Assembly: GCF_030216305.1 (NCBI RefSeq) | Contig: NZ_JASOKT010000008.1 | Coordinates: 19,229-83,228 of the forward strand | Direction of reading: 5' to 3' | Origin: Actinotignum timonense | GTDB taxonomy: Bacteria; Actinomycetota; Actinomycetes; Actinomycetales; Actinomycetaceae | DNA: 64,000 bases | Part shown: piece after piece, positions 53,709 through 62,144 of the stretch | Layout: every line of letters starts with the position of its first letter | How positions within the stretch are numbered: the first letter of the stretch is position 1 | Program-made: the position numbers and the translations under genes | The notes under the pieces: model-generated | Told to the model about the DNA's origin: nothing | Database searches by the model: none | Seen by the model: only the letters and a program-made list of their open reading frames with translations

Positions 53709-54810
53709 TCTGGCCGCCCAAGATCCACGCTACCACTGTATCAACGAGGCCGTCCTTCGAGGTGGGTTCCACCCCAAACATCTCTTCCAGCTGGGGGAAC
53801 GTTCCCGTGAGCGCCAGCGCCTTCCCGAAGTTATCGGGATCGAAGCGGCGAGCAGCCTGGAATTGATCCCTCAGGGCTTGCACAGACGGCTCCAGGAATC
53901 CGCCTTGGGAGCCGGTCTTCACCGGTGTTTCAAAGCTGTAGGCGCAGCGGTAACGCTGCTCTTCAGCAAGGACGACGACGGGCTGCGTGTACGGCGCGGT
54001 TGAATGCTCTTTACCGCGCGGTTGGCCGTAAATAAGAGCAGTAATCATCTCACGTAGGTTTTTCTCAGCCTCCGGCTTGCCAAAAGCGGTCCAGCTAACT
54101 TGAAGCTGCTCGCGATCAATAGTCACCGTGCGGTAGAAAATACCGCTCGTAAATTGGCTGATCCCTAGGTAGGTAGCGCCGCTGCGCGATTCTTCCCCGG
54201 CGAACTTATTCTGCTCCCGAATGTCGTCAACGGTGGAGAAATAGTCAGTGCCAATGGTAGCAGCGTGGGTGGTCACGGCAGGAGATACACTCAGTGCCGC
54301 TTCGGTACCCTTCTCAGGTTTCGCCGCAAACATACGCCCAAAAGAGGCAATGGCGAGGGAACCGGTGCATCCGTTAAGCACGAACTCCGTATCAGGATCG
54401 ACTTCGCCAGCCACAACCTGCGCCGCAACCTGGATCTCTTCCCCACTCAACCAGATCGAACGATCCGCTTCAGCAGCTCCCGCACCATCATCGGCATCAG
54501 CTTTAGCCTGCTTCTTCGTGAATTGACCGACGAGAGCCCGAGCCTTTGTCAGGGCTTTCTTCGGGTCCAGATCGGGGGAAAGCTTGAGGGCGGCGTCGCG
54601 AATAACTTCCTCGAGTTTGCCAGAGCGCACTGAAACGTCAAGGCTGGCCTTTTCGTAAGCAACGCGTGCACCACGTTTGATGGCCTGCGAGGAATGCATG
54701 GCGCGGAGAACACCGCCCTCCATGAGGCGCTTGGGGGTTCCCGAATCGTCACGATTGAGATTCGAGTAGCTGATCGGAGTAAGGAAATGCAGGGTTAGGT
54801 GACGGTACAT
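53701..54810 (-). CDS. cas7e: Type I-E Cascade backbone subunit Cas7e
   Basis: 369 residues. The start MYRHLTLHFLTPISYSNLNRDDSGTPKRLMEGGVLRAMHSSQ is diagnostic of Cas7e/CasC; residues about 180-260 carry ASFGRMFAAKPEKGTEAALSVSPAVTTHA. Six copies assemble along the crRNA and flip out every sixth base, which matters for the mismatch at position 6 discussed under the regulatory RNA. ATG at 54810 with GAGAGGA upstream. Confidence 0.97.
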   Translation of the reverse strand: MYRHLTLHFLTPISYSNLNRDDSGTPKRLMEGGVLRAMHSSQAIKRGARVAYEKASLDVSVRSGKLEEVIRDAALKLSPDLDPKKALTKARALVGQFTKKQAKADADDGAGAAEADRSIWLSGEEIQVAAQVVAGEVDPDTEFVLNGCTGSLAIASFGRMFAAKPEKGTEAALSVSPAVTTHAATIGTDYFSTVDDIREQNKFAGEESRSGATYLGISQFTSGIFYRTVTIDREQLQVSWTAFGKPEAEKNLREMITALIYGQPRGKEHSTAPYTQPVVVLAEEQRYRCAYSFETPVKTGSQGGFLEPSVQALRDQFQAARRFDPDNFGKALALTGTFPQLEEMFGVEPTSKDGLVDTVVAWILGGQNE

Positions 54811-54833
54811 GATTGGTCCTCTCGGTTATGGTT

Positions 54834-55463
54834 TTAGTTTTCAGAAGCTTTGGCAGGAACGCTTTCAGATTGATCTGAAACCGCAAGTTGAGGTGCGGAA
54901 TAGAATTCCTCTATTACTCGCATTCGAATGTGCTGAGATTGAGGTGACAGGCCGTTCCCCCAGCGCGCCAACGTATCGGCAATATCGAAATAATTGACGG
55001 GAGGAACTGGGCCAGGAATCGTTGAGGCCACCTCAAAAATTCGTTTGATGGATCGGGCTGCTTCTTCCATATCTTGGGTATGCAGGTAAGCCAGACGCGC
55101 GGCAATCATTCCTGGATTGTCTGGTGAAACTGATTGTGCGCGTCCGTTTTTGTTCTCAGCGGTTGCCACGCGATATGCCCACCGTCCCAAACTGTTGCGG
55201 CGCTTACCCTCACTGGAATGAGGCACCCGGTCGTATTCCGCGGCCAGGGCCGCTACCCGCAGCAAGGCATTACGCTGCTCGGGGCGCGCATTTTCGGGTG
55301 CCGCGGGTAGCACATACGGATAAGCACGCACTTGAGTAAACGGCGTCGCCCCTTGCCGAATTGCTGCACGCGCGGCGCGATAGTCAGGATCTTTACGCCG
55401 TTGCAAAATCTCGTACAGTAACGCCTTCCAAGGCTCCCGCTGCGGGGTATCTATCTGCGTCAT
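54834..55463 (-). CDS. cse2: Type I-E Cascade small subunit Cse2 (Cas11e)
   Basis: 209 residues, mostly helical: ALLRVAALAAEYDRVPHSSEGKRRNSLGRWAYRV and MIAARLAYLHTQDMEEAARSIKRIFEVA. This corresponds to CasB/Cse2, two copies of which line the belly of Cascade and stabilise the displaced DNA strand. It begins two bases after the cas8e stop. Confidence 0.94.
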   Translation of the reverse strand: MTQIDTPQREPWKALLYEILQRRKDPDYRAARAAIRQGATPFTQVRAYPYVLPAAPENARPEQRNALLRVAALAAEYDRVPHSSEGKRRNSLGRWAYRVATAENKNGRAQSVSPDNPGMIAARLAYLHTQDMEEAARSIKRIFEVASTIPGPVPPVNYFDIADTLARWGNGLSPQSQHIRMRVIEEFYSAPQLAVSDQSESVPAKASEN

Positions 55464-55465
55464 TG

Positions 55466-57088
55466 TTATTTCTCCTCATAAGCCGTGGGAACATCAAATT
55501 GTTTTGTGACAGCCCGAATATGACGAGCAACATTCGAATAAACTGCCGCGAAGAGCGCCGGATCTTGACCCCGGTAGGGCGCAATCGCTTCTTCGAAAGC
55601 TCTGAGCGCAACCTGAGCAGCCCCGCCGCGAGCCATACGGATTTCTTCAGGACGCCGCTCAGCGGTTGTCACTTGAGAAAGAAAATCTTCATACGAGCGA
55701 GTGATCGAACGCCAGAAAATATCTGATGCCGAATCCCGATAGTTTTCGAGCGAGTCAAGAACGGTGGGCAAGCCGTTAGGTGCAACGGAGGCTGCCCCGC
55801 GTGCGCGTCGGAAAGGTCGGATCACGCAATAGTGCAGAGCCTGGATGAACTCTGCATGGCGCCGAACTTGGCCCTGTGCTCGATCAGATAGCCCGAAAGC
55901 CCATAGCTGCGGATCTGCCACATCAACCCGCGAGGAACGGATAACTGGAGAAGATGCGGTTCCTTCGATGTAATGGCGGATAAATACCAACCGACAGCCA
56001 GAGGAAGAAATAATGCGATCATGCGCTTCGGCCACTTGTGCCAGTCTGCCGCGGGCAGCCCACTCCACTGCGAGATCCGTCGCGTCCCTCCCTACGTCCA
56101 TCCGCTGAGCCTTTAACTCGCCGGACTTATTAGGCAAATACAGGTAGAAGGGATCGCTCTGATCGCGCTCAACCCAATAAGCTTTTCGGCTCTCTTTCGT
56201 TGCTCCTGCTTCTGGGGGAACCCACGCCGGTGGAACGCCACCGATGCGCACACCGGCGAGCTCGTTATCCTCCCAGTAACAGGCAGCACTATTGGATGAC
56301 CAGGTAGCCCGCCATAACGGGTGATCAGTTCCACCCCGAGATCCGGTTCGATCTGCCCATGCTGGTAAACCGTCGCCTTCTACCCATGAGCGTGGGATCA
56401 TCGCTAAAAGCGTATGAAGAAGCGACGGGCCTTCCCAAATCAGTTCGGTAGCCGTCATGCCTACGCCGACAAAATGGAAACCAGGACTTCCCATTTCAGC
56501 TTTTTGACCAGCGTAAGAGTTATTTCCAGCCGGCGAATAGCAGTGATAGGCGAGAAGGTAAAGCGCTGCATCTTCCAAGGAAAGGGTATCGCGCTGCGTT
56601 AGCAGACTCCAGAATTCTTCACCTTGATCGGAGATCATGGAAGGTAGCAGCTTCTTGAGCCGCAGCTCCCCTTTCCCGAGCTTGCGCTCATTATCTTTCG
56701 CATTGCGCATCGGCTCAGCCGGCCGTTGCATAAATGGCTGCTGGTCATCGAATAACAAGGATCCCGGTGCGAGTATTTCGATGGCTTTGTCAATCGCCTC
56801 GGGTTCAAGCCCCTCCGAGAGAATGTGTTCCCATTCGATCCGGAATGGATCCCGGTGGGTGTGATTGGACTGCCTTAAAACCACGGCAACGACCGCCGCT
56901 AATAGTCGCAACTCTGCGCCATACACATAGCCCGGGACGGTCTTATCCAGGACCACCGGTTCGCGGCCCATTTTTTTGTCGGAGGGCTCTTTTAGAATAT
57001 GAGCATCGAGAAGCGCATCACGAACTGTCAAGCGCCCGCGTGGCGTAACCAGTAACGGAATGTCCGTCAAAGCATTGATCTTTTCCAT
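55466..57088 (-). CDS. cas8e: Type I-E Cascade large subunit Cas8e (Cse1)
   Basis: 540 residues from ATG 57088, which has AAAGGAGAGG at the right distance; a TTG 18 codons upstream would lie inside the promoter -35 box and is rejected. Cse1 landmarks: the N-terminal INALTDIPLLVTPRGRLTVRDALL, QPFMQRPA, LLAYHCYSPAGNNSYAGQKAE and the Trp-rich HTLLAMIPRSWVEGDG, and a C-terminal four-helix bundle. It recognises the PAM and recruits Cas3. First gene of the operon, from the promoter at 57114-57142. Confidence 0.96.
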   Translation of the reverse strand: MEKINALTDIPLLVTPRGRLTVRDALLDAHILKEPSDKKMGREPVVLDKTVPGYVYGAELRLLAAVVAVVLRQSNHTHRDPFRIEWEHILSEGLEPEAIDKAIEILAPGSLLFDDQQPFMQRPAEPMRNAKDNERKLGKGELRLKKLLPSMISDQGEEFWSLLTQRDTLSLEDAALYLLAYHCYSPAGNNSYAGQKAEMGSPGFHFVGVGMTATELIWEGPSLLHTLLAMIPRSWVEGDGLPAWADRTGSRGGTDHPLWRATWSSNSAACYWEDNELAGVRIGGVPPAWVPPEAGATKESRKAYWVERDQSDPFYLYLPNKSGELKAQRMDVGRDATDLAVEWAARGRLAQVAEAHDRIISSSGCRLVFIRHYIEGTASSPVIRSSRVDVADPQLWAFGLSDRAQGQVRRHAEFIQALHYCVIRPFRRARGAASVAPNGLPTVLDSLENYRDSASDIFWRSITRSYEDFLSQVTTAERRPEEIRMARGGAAQVALRAFEEAIAPYRGQDPALFAAVYSNVARHIRAVTKQFDVPTAYEEK

Positions 57089-57113
57089 GCTTCCTCTCCT
57101 TTGAGATGGAATG

Positions 57114-57142
57114 AGACTAACAAGAGTAGAAAGCTTTGTCAA
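57114..57142 (-). promoter_or_regulatory. Promoter of the Cascade operon
   Basis: On the minus strand TTGACA (57137-57142), 17-bp spacer, TAGTCT (57114-57119); transcription would begin near 57107, about 20 nt before the cas8e ATG. The -35 hexamer is perfect. It overlaps the site matched by the crRNA-like RNA (57140-57154). Confidence 0.75.
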
Positions 57143-57154
57143 TCCATTTGACCC
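57140..57154 (-). promoter_or_regulatory. Predicted Cascade target in the cas8e promoter
   Basis: The minus strand reads GGGTCAAATGGATTG. The spacer-like part of the adjacent degenerate mini-array starts GGGTCTAATGGATTG. They agree at 14 of 15 positions, and the one mismatch is base 6. The three bases 5' of the site are GAC; the last base equals the terminal C of the array repeat. Its last three bases are the first three of the -35 box TTGACA. Confidence 0.75.
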
Positions 57155-57157
57155 GTC

Positions 57158-57186
57158 TTTACAATTACGTTCCTCCCCGCTAATAT
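57158..57186 (+). promoter_or_regulatory. Promoter of the cas6e-cas3-cas1-cas2 operon
   Basis: TTTACA (57158-57163), 17-bp spacer, TAATAT (57181-57186); predicted start near 57193, giving a leader of about 147 nt that runs through the degenerate repeats in antisense. Its -35 box is four bases from the predicted Cascade target, so one bound complex could affect both promoters. Confidence 0.65.
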
Positions 57187-57223
57187 GAAACTCAAGATAA
57201 GGGAGAAACCCAGCCTCGAAAAC

Positions 57224-57308
57224 GCTGTTACCCCCGCTTACGCGGGGAAAGCGGCCTATCTAGGCAATCCATTAGACCCTGAAATACCCACGCTAGCCGT
57301 GGAAACCG
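57224..57308 (-). ncRNA. crRNA-like regulatory RNA (CreR type): two degenerate repeats around a spacer-like segment
   Basis: Read leftward: degenerate repeat A (57308-57280, 19 of 29 positions match the array repeat), 27-nt spacer-like segment (57279-57253), degenerate repeat B (57252-57224, 21 of 29). Repeat B keeps the CCCCGC/GCGGGG stem exactly and changes the loop from GCGA to GTAA, both GNRA tetraloops. Repeat A keeps a stem (CCACG/CGTGG) through paired changes. The 8-nt handle would be GTATTTCA, against GTAATTCC in the array. The first 15 nt of the segment match the cas8e promoter. Cas6e could process this RNA and Cascade could use it to repress cas transcription. No clear promoter for it was found. 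Confidence 0.75.
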
Positions 57309-57339
57309 CTCGCTAAGAGCCTAGTCGACGGAGACGAAT

Positions 57340-58017
57340 ATGGCAGATCAACACACATCGGAACCCCAACCGATCTTCCTAACAAAAGTACCGGTGCACA
57401 CCCTTCTCTCCCGCGTTGCCCTGCACAAACCAGAGCGCGGATGGACACTGAAGGACCCGCAAGTACGCCACCGCGCGATCATGGCGCTCTTCCCACAGAC
57501 CAACGCGGAACACCCCCGGGCGGAGATGGGGATTCTTTTCCGCTTGGATCACGTTCCCGGAGATGCCCCATTCTTCCTTATCCAATCCCGCGAACCGGTG
57601 CCGCAACTCAACCTCCCCCACGAGGCCGCGATGAAAGAGGTTGAACTCAAGGAACTCCCAGCTGGAACTCCAGTTTCGTTCCGGATCGCTATCAATGCGA
57701 TTCAACGCATTGGCACCGGGGGAACTCGGTCAATTCCGCTCGACGGGGAGGAACCTGCCCCCGGAGTCCCAAGTCTCTCTGAATGGCTGAGCGCAAAACT
57801 ATCCCCTGCCCTCACGAATACAGAGATCATTGACGCGCGGCGAGAAGTTCTCACCACCGGTTCGGGACAAGACAAACAACGTGCTGTCCAGATTGATACG
57901 ATCAACGGAGTTGCCACCGTGGGAGATAGTGGAGCACTACTCGCAGCCCAAACCAACGGGGTTGGACGTGCAAAAAGCTACGGCTGCGGACTCCTCTCCA
58001 TCCAGGCACTATCGTGA
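57340..58017 (+). CDS. cas6e: CRISPR endoribonuclease Cas6e
   Basis: 225 residues. N-terminal strand FLTKVPVHTLLSR, then DPQVRHRAIMALFP, where His44 aligns with the catalytic His of the E. coli motif YQLHQGLWHLFP. The C-terminal Gly-rich segment GVGRAKSYGCGLLSIQ is the RNA-binding loop of the family. It cuts the repeat hairpin 3' of the stem to release crRNAs, and should also act on the degenerate repeats upstream. Here it leads the rightward operon instead of closing the Cascade operon as in E. coli. Ribosome-binding site GGAG; its stop overlaps the cas3 GTG. Confidence 0.95.
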   Translation: MADQHTSEPQPIFLTKVPVHTLLSRVALHKPERGWTLKDPQVRHRAIMALFPQTNAEHPRAEMGILFRLDHVPGDAPFFLIQSREPVPQLNLPHEAAMKEVELKELPAGTPVSFRIAINAIQRIGTGGTRSIPLDGEEPAPGVPSLSEWLSAKLSPALTNTEIIDARREVLTTGSGQDKQRAVQIDTINGVATVGDSGALLAAQTNGVGRAKSYGCGLLSIQALS

Positions 58018-60710
58018 CGGGCACACACCCCAGCATATGGGCCAAGCAGCGCGGTACGGAAACGTCCTACCCACTTCTTGCCCACTTGCTGGATACCGCA
58101 ACTACTGCCGGAGTCCTCTATGAGACTTGGCTGAGGCCCGGTCTGCGCAAAGTTCTCGGACCGGCGGGGAAACGGGAAGTGGTGGAATGGGTGGCCGGAT
58201 CGCATGACATTGGAAAAGCCTGTCCGGTATTCCAGTACCAGCAAACCCAAAAGGGACCGCAGTGGGATGAGATTCGGACCGCACTCCGTACTAACGAACC
58301 GCAACTTGGTGACATTTCCGAGTGGTCTCGAAACTTCTGTGAGGATTACGCTCCCGATATCCGCCACCACCAGAAAATGTCAGCGCTCCTGCTTCATGGG
58401 ACGAAGATCAATCCGGACGCATACGCAGCGCCATCGTGGAGATTCCTCTCCGCACTTGGGCATCACGGCCGCTTTGAGACCCCATCCTGGAACACTGAAG
58501 AGACCGACTACCTTTTCGAAGATATGGAAAGCACCGGCTGGCTCGCCCTGGCCGATGATCTTCTCTCCTGCTTGGAAGAAGGCATCGGCATAACCCGGGC
58601 TGATCTTCCGGCCGAGCTTTCGCCAACCGCAACAATCCTGCTTTCCGGCCTCACCGTGCTATCCGACCGCATTGCTTCGGGAACCGAATGGGTGGCCGCT
58701 CAGCAGGAACTCCTCGCGGCCGGAAAACTCACCCTTGATGATCCAGCCGGGTGGATTACCGCGTGCCGCGCCCGTGCTCGTGCCCGCATCGAAGAAACCG
58801 TCGGGGTGTACCACGGCTGGGAATCCGCAGAGCAAAGCCAACGGGCAATCCTCGGCAACCGCACACCCCGCCCACTCCAGGAAGAAGCCACCTGTGTAGG
58901 AGGCGGACTGTGGAATGTTATGGCGCCCACCGGCGTGGGCAAAACCGAAGCCGCCCTACTCCGGCACGCCACCGCGAACGAACGCCTTATTTTCCTGCTT
59001 CCCACCCAGGCCACCTCGAATGCGCTCATGCGGCGCATCCAGCGCTACTACGCAGGTACTCCCAATGTGGCTTCGCTCGCGCATTCCCTCGCCTCCACCG
59101 AAGATTTTTATAATCAACCGGTCACCATGGGGGAAAACTCCGTTGATAGCCCGCGTACCAGCAGATCCACATCCACAGAGAATGGAGCTAGCACGGCCGG
59201 CCTTTTCCCCACCGACTTCGTTCGCTCCGGAAGCTCGCGCCTCCTGGCACCCGTATGTGTCGGCACTGTGGACCAGGCACTCCTGGGCGCCCTACCGGCA
59301 AAATGGACACACCTGCGGCTCCTCGCCCTGGCCAATGCCCACGTTGTTGTGGATGAGGTTCATACGCTCGATCAGTACCAGAGCGGTCTCCTCAGCAACC
59401 TTCTGCTCTGGCTGCGCGCCACGAACACCCGGGTCACCTTCCTTTCCGCAACCCTTGCCAGCGATCAACGCGCCACTTACGTCAAGTCCTACACCGGTCA
59501 GCCCCCGGAGGGCGAAGCGCGCTTCCCCCTCCTGGAAAACCTGGACACCAACGGAACCCGGCTGCGGAGTATTCGCCCCGACGGCCAACCCCGCACCCTC
59601 ACTATTGACCGCAGTACCGAAAAGTACTGCCAGCTCACCACCTCCCACCGCGATTGGGTGCGCGAACAGCGCCGGCGTTACCCCCAGGCCCGCATCGGAG
59701 TCATCTGCAATACGGTTGCGCGCGCTCAGGAGCTCACCCGAGCCCTCGCCGCCGAGGGCAACGTTGTTATCCTCCATTCCCGCATGACAGCGGAGCATCG
59801 TCGTCGTAACGCTGAACTCCTCGAACACGAAATCGGATCGGGCAGCGCGGGCGCCGCGCTCACGGTTATCGGAACCCAAGCAATCGAAGCATCGCTGGAC
59901 ATCGACCTCGACCTGCTCCGCACCGAGCTATGCCCGGCCGCATCCCTCATTCAGCGTGCCGGGCGCCTGTGGCGTTCTGCCGATTCGAACCGCGCCACCC
60001 GAGTGCCGGGACTGAGCGGGCCGCGAGTGTCCGTCGTCGCTATTAATGGCAGCGAGGGGCAACAGTTACCGTATCTGGCCAGTGAACTGGCACGCGTGGA
60101 GAAATGGCTTAAGAGCCATGATGACATCCGAATCCCGGAGGATTGCCAGGAATTTGTGGATACCGGCACCCTGCTGCTGGCGGATATCGAGGAAGATAAA
60201 CCCGATGAACTCAATGAATTCGCGAAGAAATCGCTGGCGGCAATCCGCGCCCGGAACGCTACGTACGATATGAAGGAATGCCTGAGCGAAGGCTCCCAGG
60301 TGAAATCCTTCGCTGCCATGACGCAGCGTGATAAAAACCTCGGGGATGAGCGTTCAACCAGACTCATCGAAGTAGAAACCACCCGCCTGATTGTATGCGG
60401 TGATCCGGATATTATCCCCGGTGCGTGGACCGGTGCCCCTGAAGATTTGGTGAAGCTGCGCGGCAGTGACCGTGAAGGCATACGCCGCGCCTTGCGTGCG
60501 TCCGTTCCGGTCACCGTTACTGGTCGTGCGAAAACACTGTTTACGGATGCGACATCGCTCGAAAATGCGCCGTCGCTACTCTGCCGCTACCACGTTTTAA
60601 ACGACGGCGCAGCTCATTACGACCCGCTCATCGGGCTCGTTGTGCCGGGTAGCATTCCGGATCCCAATTGCTCCGGCACGCCCACACAGCCCGCCACCGG
60701 GAAGGAGTAA
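58014..60710 (+). CDS. cas3: CRISPR helicase-nuclease Cas3, HD domain fused
   Basis: 898 residues. The N-terminal HD nuclease has HLLDTATTAG and GSHDIGKACPVFQY (about 63). The SF2 helicase has Walker A APTGVGKTEAALL (about 304), LLPTQATSNALMRRI, DEVH box VVDEVHTLDQYQ (about 447), FLSATLASDQR and QRAGRLWR (about 647), then the C-terminal domain. It degrades target DNA recruited by Cascade. GTG start overlapping cas6e (GTGA). One GTAARC-type motif (AAAACACTGTTTAC, near 60528) is in the 3' part. Confidence 0.97.
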   Translation: MTGTHPSIWAKQRGTETSYPLLAHLLDTATTAGVLYETWLRPGLRKVLGPAGKREVVEWVAGSHDIGKACPVFQYQQTQKGPQWDEIRTALRTNEPQLGDISEWSRNFCEDYAPDIRHHQKMSALLLHGTKINPDAYAAPSWRFLSALGHHGRFETPSWNTEETDYLFEDMESTGWLALADDLLSCLEEGIGITRADLPAELSPTATILLSGLTVLSDRIASGTEWVAAQQELLAAGKLTLDDPAGWITACRARARARIEETVGVYHGWESAEQSQRAILGNRTPRPLQEEATCVGGGLWNVMAPTGVGKTEAALLRHATANERLIFLLPTQATSNALMRRIQRYYAGTPNVASLAHSLASTEDFYNQPVTMGENSVDSPRTSRSTSTENGASTAGLFPTDFVRSGSSRLLAPVCVGTVDQALLGALPAKWTHLRLLALANAHVVVDEVHTLDQYQSGLLSNLLLWLRATNTRVTFLSATLASDQRATYVKSYTGQPPEGEARFPLLENLDTNGTRLRSIRPDGQPRTLTIDRSTEKYCQLTTSHRDWVREQRRRYPQARIGVICNTVARAQELTRALAAEGNVVILHSRMTAEHRRRNAELLEHEIGSGSAGAALTVIGTQAIEASLDIDLDLLRTELCPAASLIQRAGRLWRSADSNRATRVPGLSGPRVSVVAINGSEGQQLPYLASELARVEKWLKSHDDIRIPEDCQEFVDTGTLLLADIEEDKPDELNEFAKKSLAAIRARNATYDMKECLSEGSQVKSFAAMTQRDKNLGDERSTRLIEVETTRLIVCGDPDIIPGAWTGAPEDLVKLRGSDREGIRRALRASVPVTVTGRAKTLFTDATSLENAPSLLCRYHVLNDGAAHYDPLIGLVVPGSIPDPNCSGTPTQPATGKE

Positions 60711-60712
60711 AC

Positions 60713-61657
60713 ATGGCTTACTCAGATGAGGCTCTGGCCTTCCGCACTATCAAGGCGAGCGAGCAGGTACGCCTCGAGGACCGGGTTTCTTTCCTCTACC
60801 TCGAATACGTGCAAATCCGCCAATCGCGCACGGGCGTGGTGGCCTATGATGCCGGCCGGGAAGGAAAGAGCGGGTCCTTGGAAGGGACCCGCGCGCGGGC
60901 AATCCAACTCCCCGTCGCTGGGTTAGCAGTGCTTACTTTGGGCCCCGGAACCTCGATTTCGAGTGCGGCGCTCACCTCCTGCGCCCGCGCCGGAACCACT
61001 GTCCTCGTTACGGGTGGGGGCGGAGTACCGCTCTATACTCACGCCACGCCGCTGACCTCGAGTGCGCGGTGGGCTATTGCGCAGGCTCGGCTAGTGAGTA
61101 ACGAAGCCCGGCAGCGCGAAGCTGCGCTGGTGCTCTACAAAAAGCAGCTGGGTGTGGAGAATGCGCCTGGTAGTTCTATTGCAACGATGCGCGGGCTGGA
61201 GGGGCAGCTCATGCGCAATACCTACCGCACGATGGCAGCAAAATATGGAACCCGGAGCTTCACGCGTGATACTTCCTCGGACGACCCGGTCAATGCCGGC
61301 CTGAACTTGGCGAATTCAATACTCTACGGGTGCGCAGCTTCGGTGTGTGCGGCGCTGGGAATCAACCCGGCGCTCGGGATTATTCACCGCGGTGATGCGC
61401 GCTCCTTACTTTTTGATCTCGCGGATCTGTACAAACCGAGCGTAACGATTCCTCTGGTGTTCGCGGCGGCGCGCGAAGATGACCCCATGACGGCGGTTCG
61501 AAAAGCGGTGCGGAGAGCTATCGTGGAGCACCGAATTCTTCCCGATATGCTCGCCACCATCATGGATATCCTCCAGCCTTTCCTCCCCGCACGCGACGAC
61601 GACCGGCTTATCTCCGGAAATAACGTCGAGGTTTCCGGCCACATCCAGTACGGATAA
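60713..61657 (+). CDS. cas1: CRISPR integrase Cas1
   Basis: 314 residues from ATG 60713, two bases after the cas3 stop with GGAAGGAG inside the cas3 end. Active-site residues: Glu in GLEGQLMRNTYRTMAAKYG (about 162) and His/Asp in LGIIHRGDARSLLFDLADLYKP (about 223-236). It inserts new spacers with Cas2. One GTAARC-type motif, TTAGCAGTGCTTAC near 60923, lies in the 5' part. Confidence 0.97.
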   Translation: MAYSDEALAFRTIKASEQVRLEDRVSFLYLEYVQIRQSRTGVVAYDAGREGKSGSLEGTRARAIQLPVAGLAVLTLGPGTSISSAALTSCARAGTTVLVTGGGGVPLYTHATPLTSSARWAIAQARLVSNEARQREAALVLYKKQLGVENAPGSSIATMRGLEGQLMRNTYRTMAAKYGTRSFTRDTSSDDPVNAGLNLANSILYGCAASVCAALGINPALGIIHRGDARSLLFDLADLYKPSVTIPLVFAAAREDDPMTAVRKAVRRAIVEHRILPDMLATIMDILQPFLPARDDDRLISGNNVEVSGHIQYG

Positions 61658-61664
61658 GGAGGCT

Positions 61665-62144
61665 GTGTTGTTCGTTGTTGTTAATGCGGTCGCCATCCCG
61701 GATCACCTGCGTGGATACTTGAGCAGGTTTCTTTCCGAGGTGACCACCGGATTGTACGTGGGCGTTGTTTCCGCGCGAGTGCGGGACAATTTGTGGGAAA
61801 GCGCGGTGTCCGCCGCGGGTACCGGCAGCCTCACTCTTATTTATAACGACGCCGCCCGTGAGCAAGGCTTCGCTCTGCGCAGCACGGGAACCGGCAGTCG
61901 CCCAGTCCTCGATCTGGACGGCATGCTGCTTATCGGGACGGGTGCGGAGGATGCAGTTGGTAAGGAAGCGGATGACGTCGATCTGCCAGGCGCTTCGCTC
62001 AGCTCTCCCGATTCGGTTAGGACTGCGCCGATTCATCGCGAACGGAGGAGCCGGGTCCGCAAGCGCACGGTCACTATAGTCAAACGGGATCATCGAGAGC
62101 ACGAGCCCGTGTGCGATAAAGATAGGCATGCCGAAATAAGCTAA
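61665..62144 (+). CDS. cas2: CRISPR integration factor Cas2e with C-terminal extension
   Basis: 159 residues from GTG 61665 (or TTG 61668), with AAGGAGG just upstream. Residues 1-95 match Cas2e closely: MLFVVVNAVAIPDHLRGYLS, FLSEVTTGLYVGVVSARVRDNLWE, TLIYNDAAREQGFALRSTG and PVLDLDGMLLIGTG. Cas2e normally stops near residue 95-110. Here about 60 further residues follow, ending in a basic stretch (HRERRSRVRKRTVTIVKRD). This is too short for the DnaQ-type domain fused to some Cas2 proteins. It may be a new tail or read-through into non-conserved DNA after loss of the original stop. Confidence 0.9.
   Translation: MLFVVVNAVAIPDHLRGYLSRFLSEVTTGLYVGVVSARVRDNLWESAVSAAGTGSLTLIYNDAAREQGFALRSTGTGSRPVLDLDGMLLIGTGAEDAVGKEADDVDLPGASLSSPDSVRTAPIHRERRSRVRKRTVTIVKRDHREHEPVCDKDRHAEIS

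Noticed and set aside
57089..57142. Upstream TTG start for cas8e
   Set aside because: It would place the first codon in the -35 box, whereas ATG 57088 has a strong ribosome-binding site and begins the conserved N-terminus.
57143..57339. A small toxin gene paired with the crRNA-like RNA, as in CreTA modules
   Set aside because: No short frame with a ribosome-binding site fits between the two promoters and the degenerate repeats. The match to the cas8e promoter points to autorepression instead.
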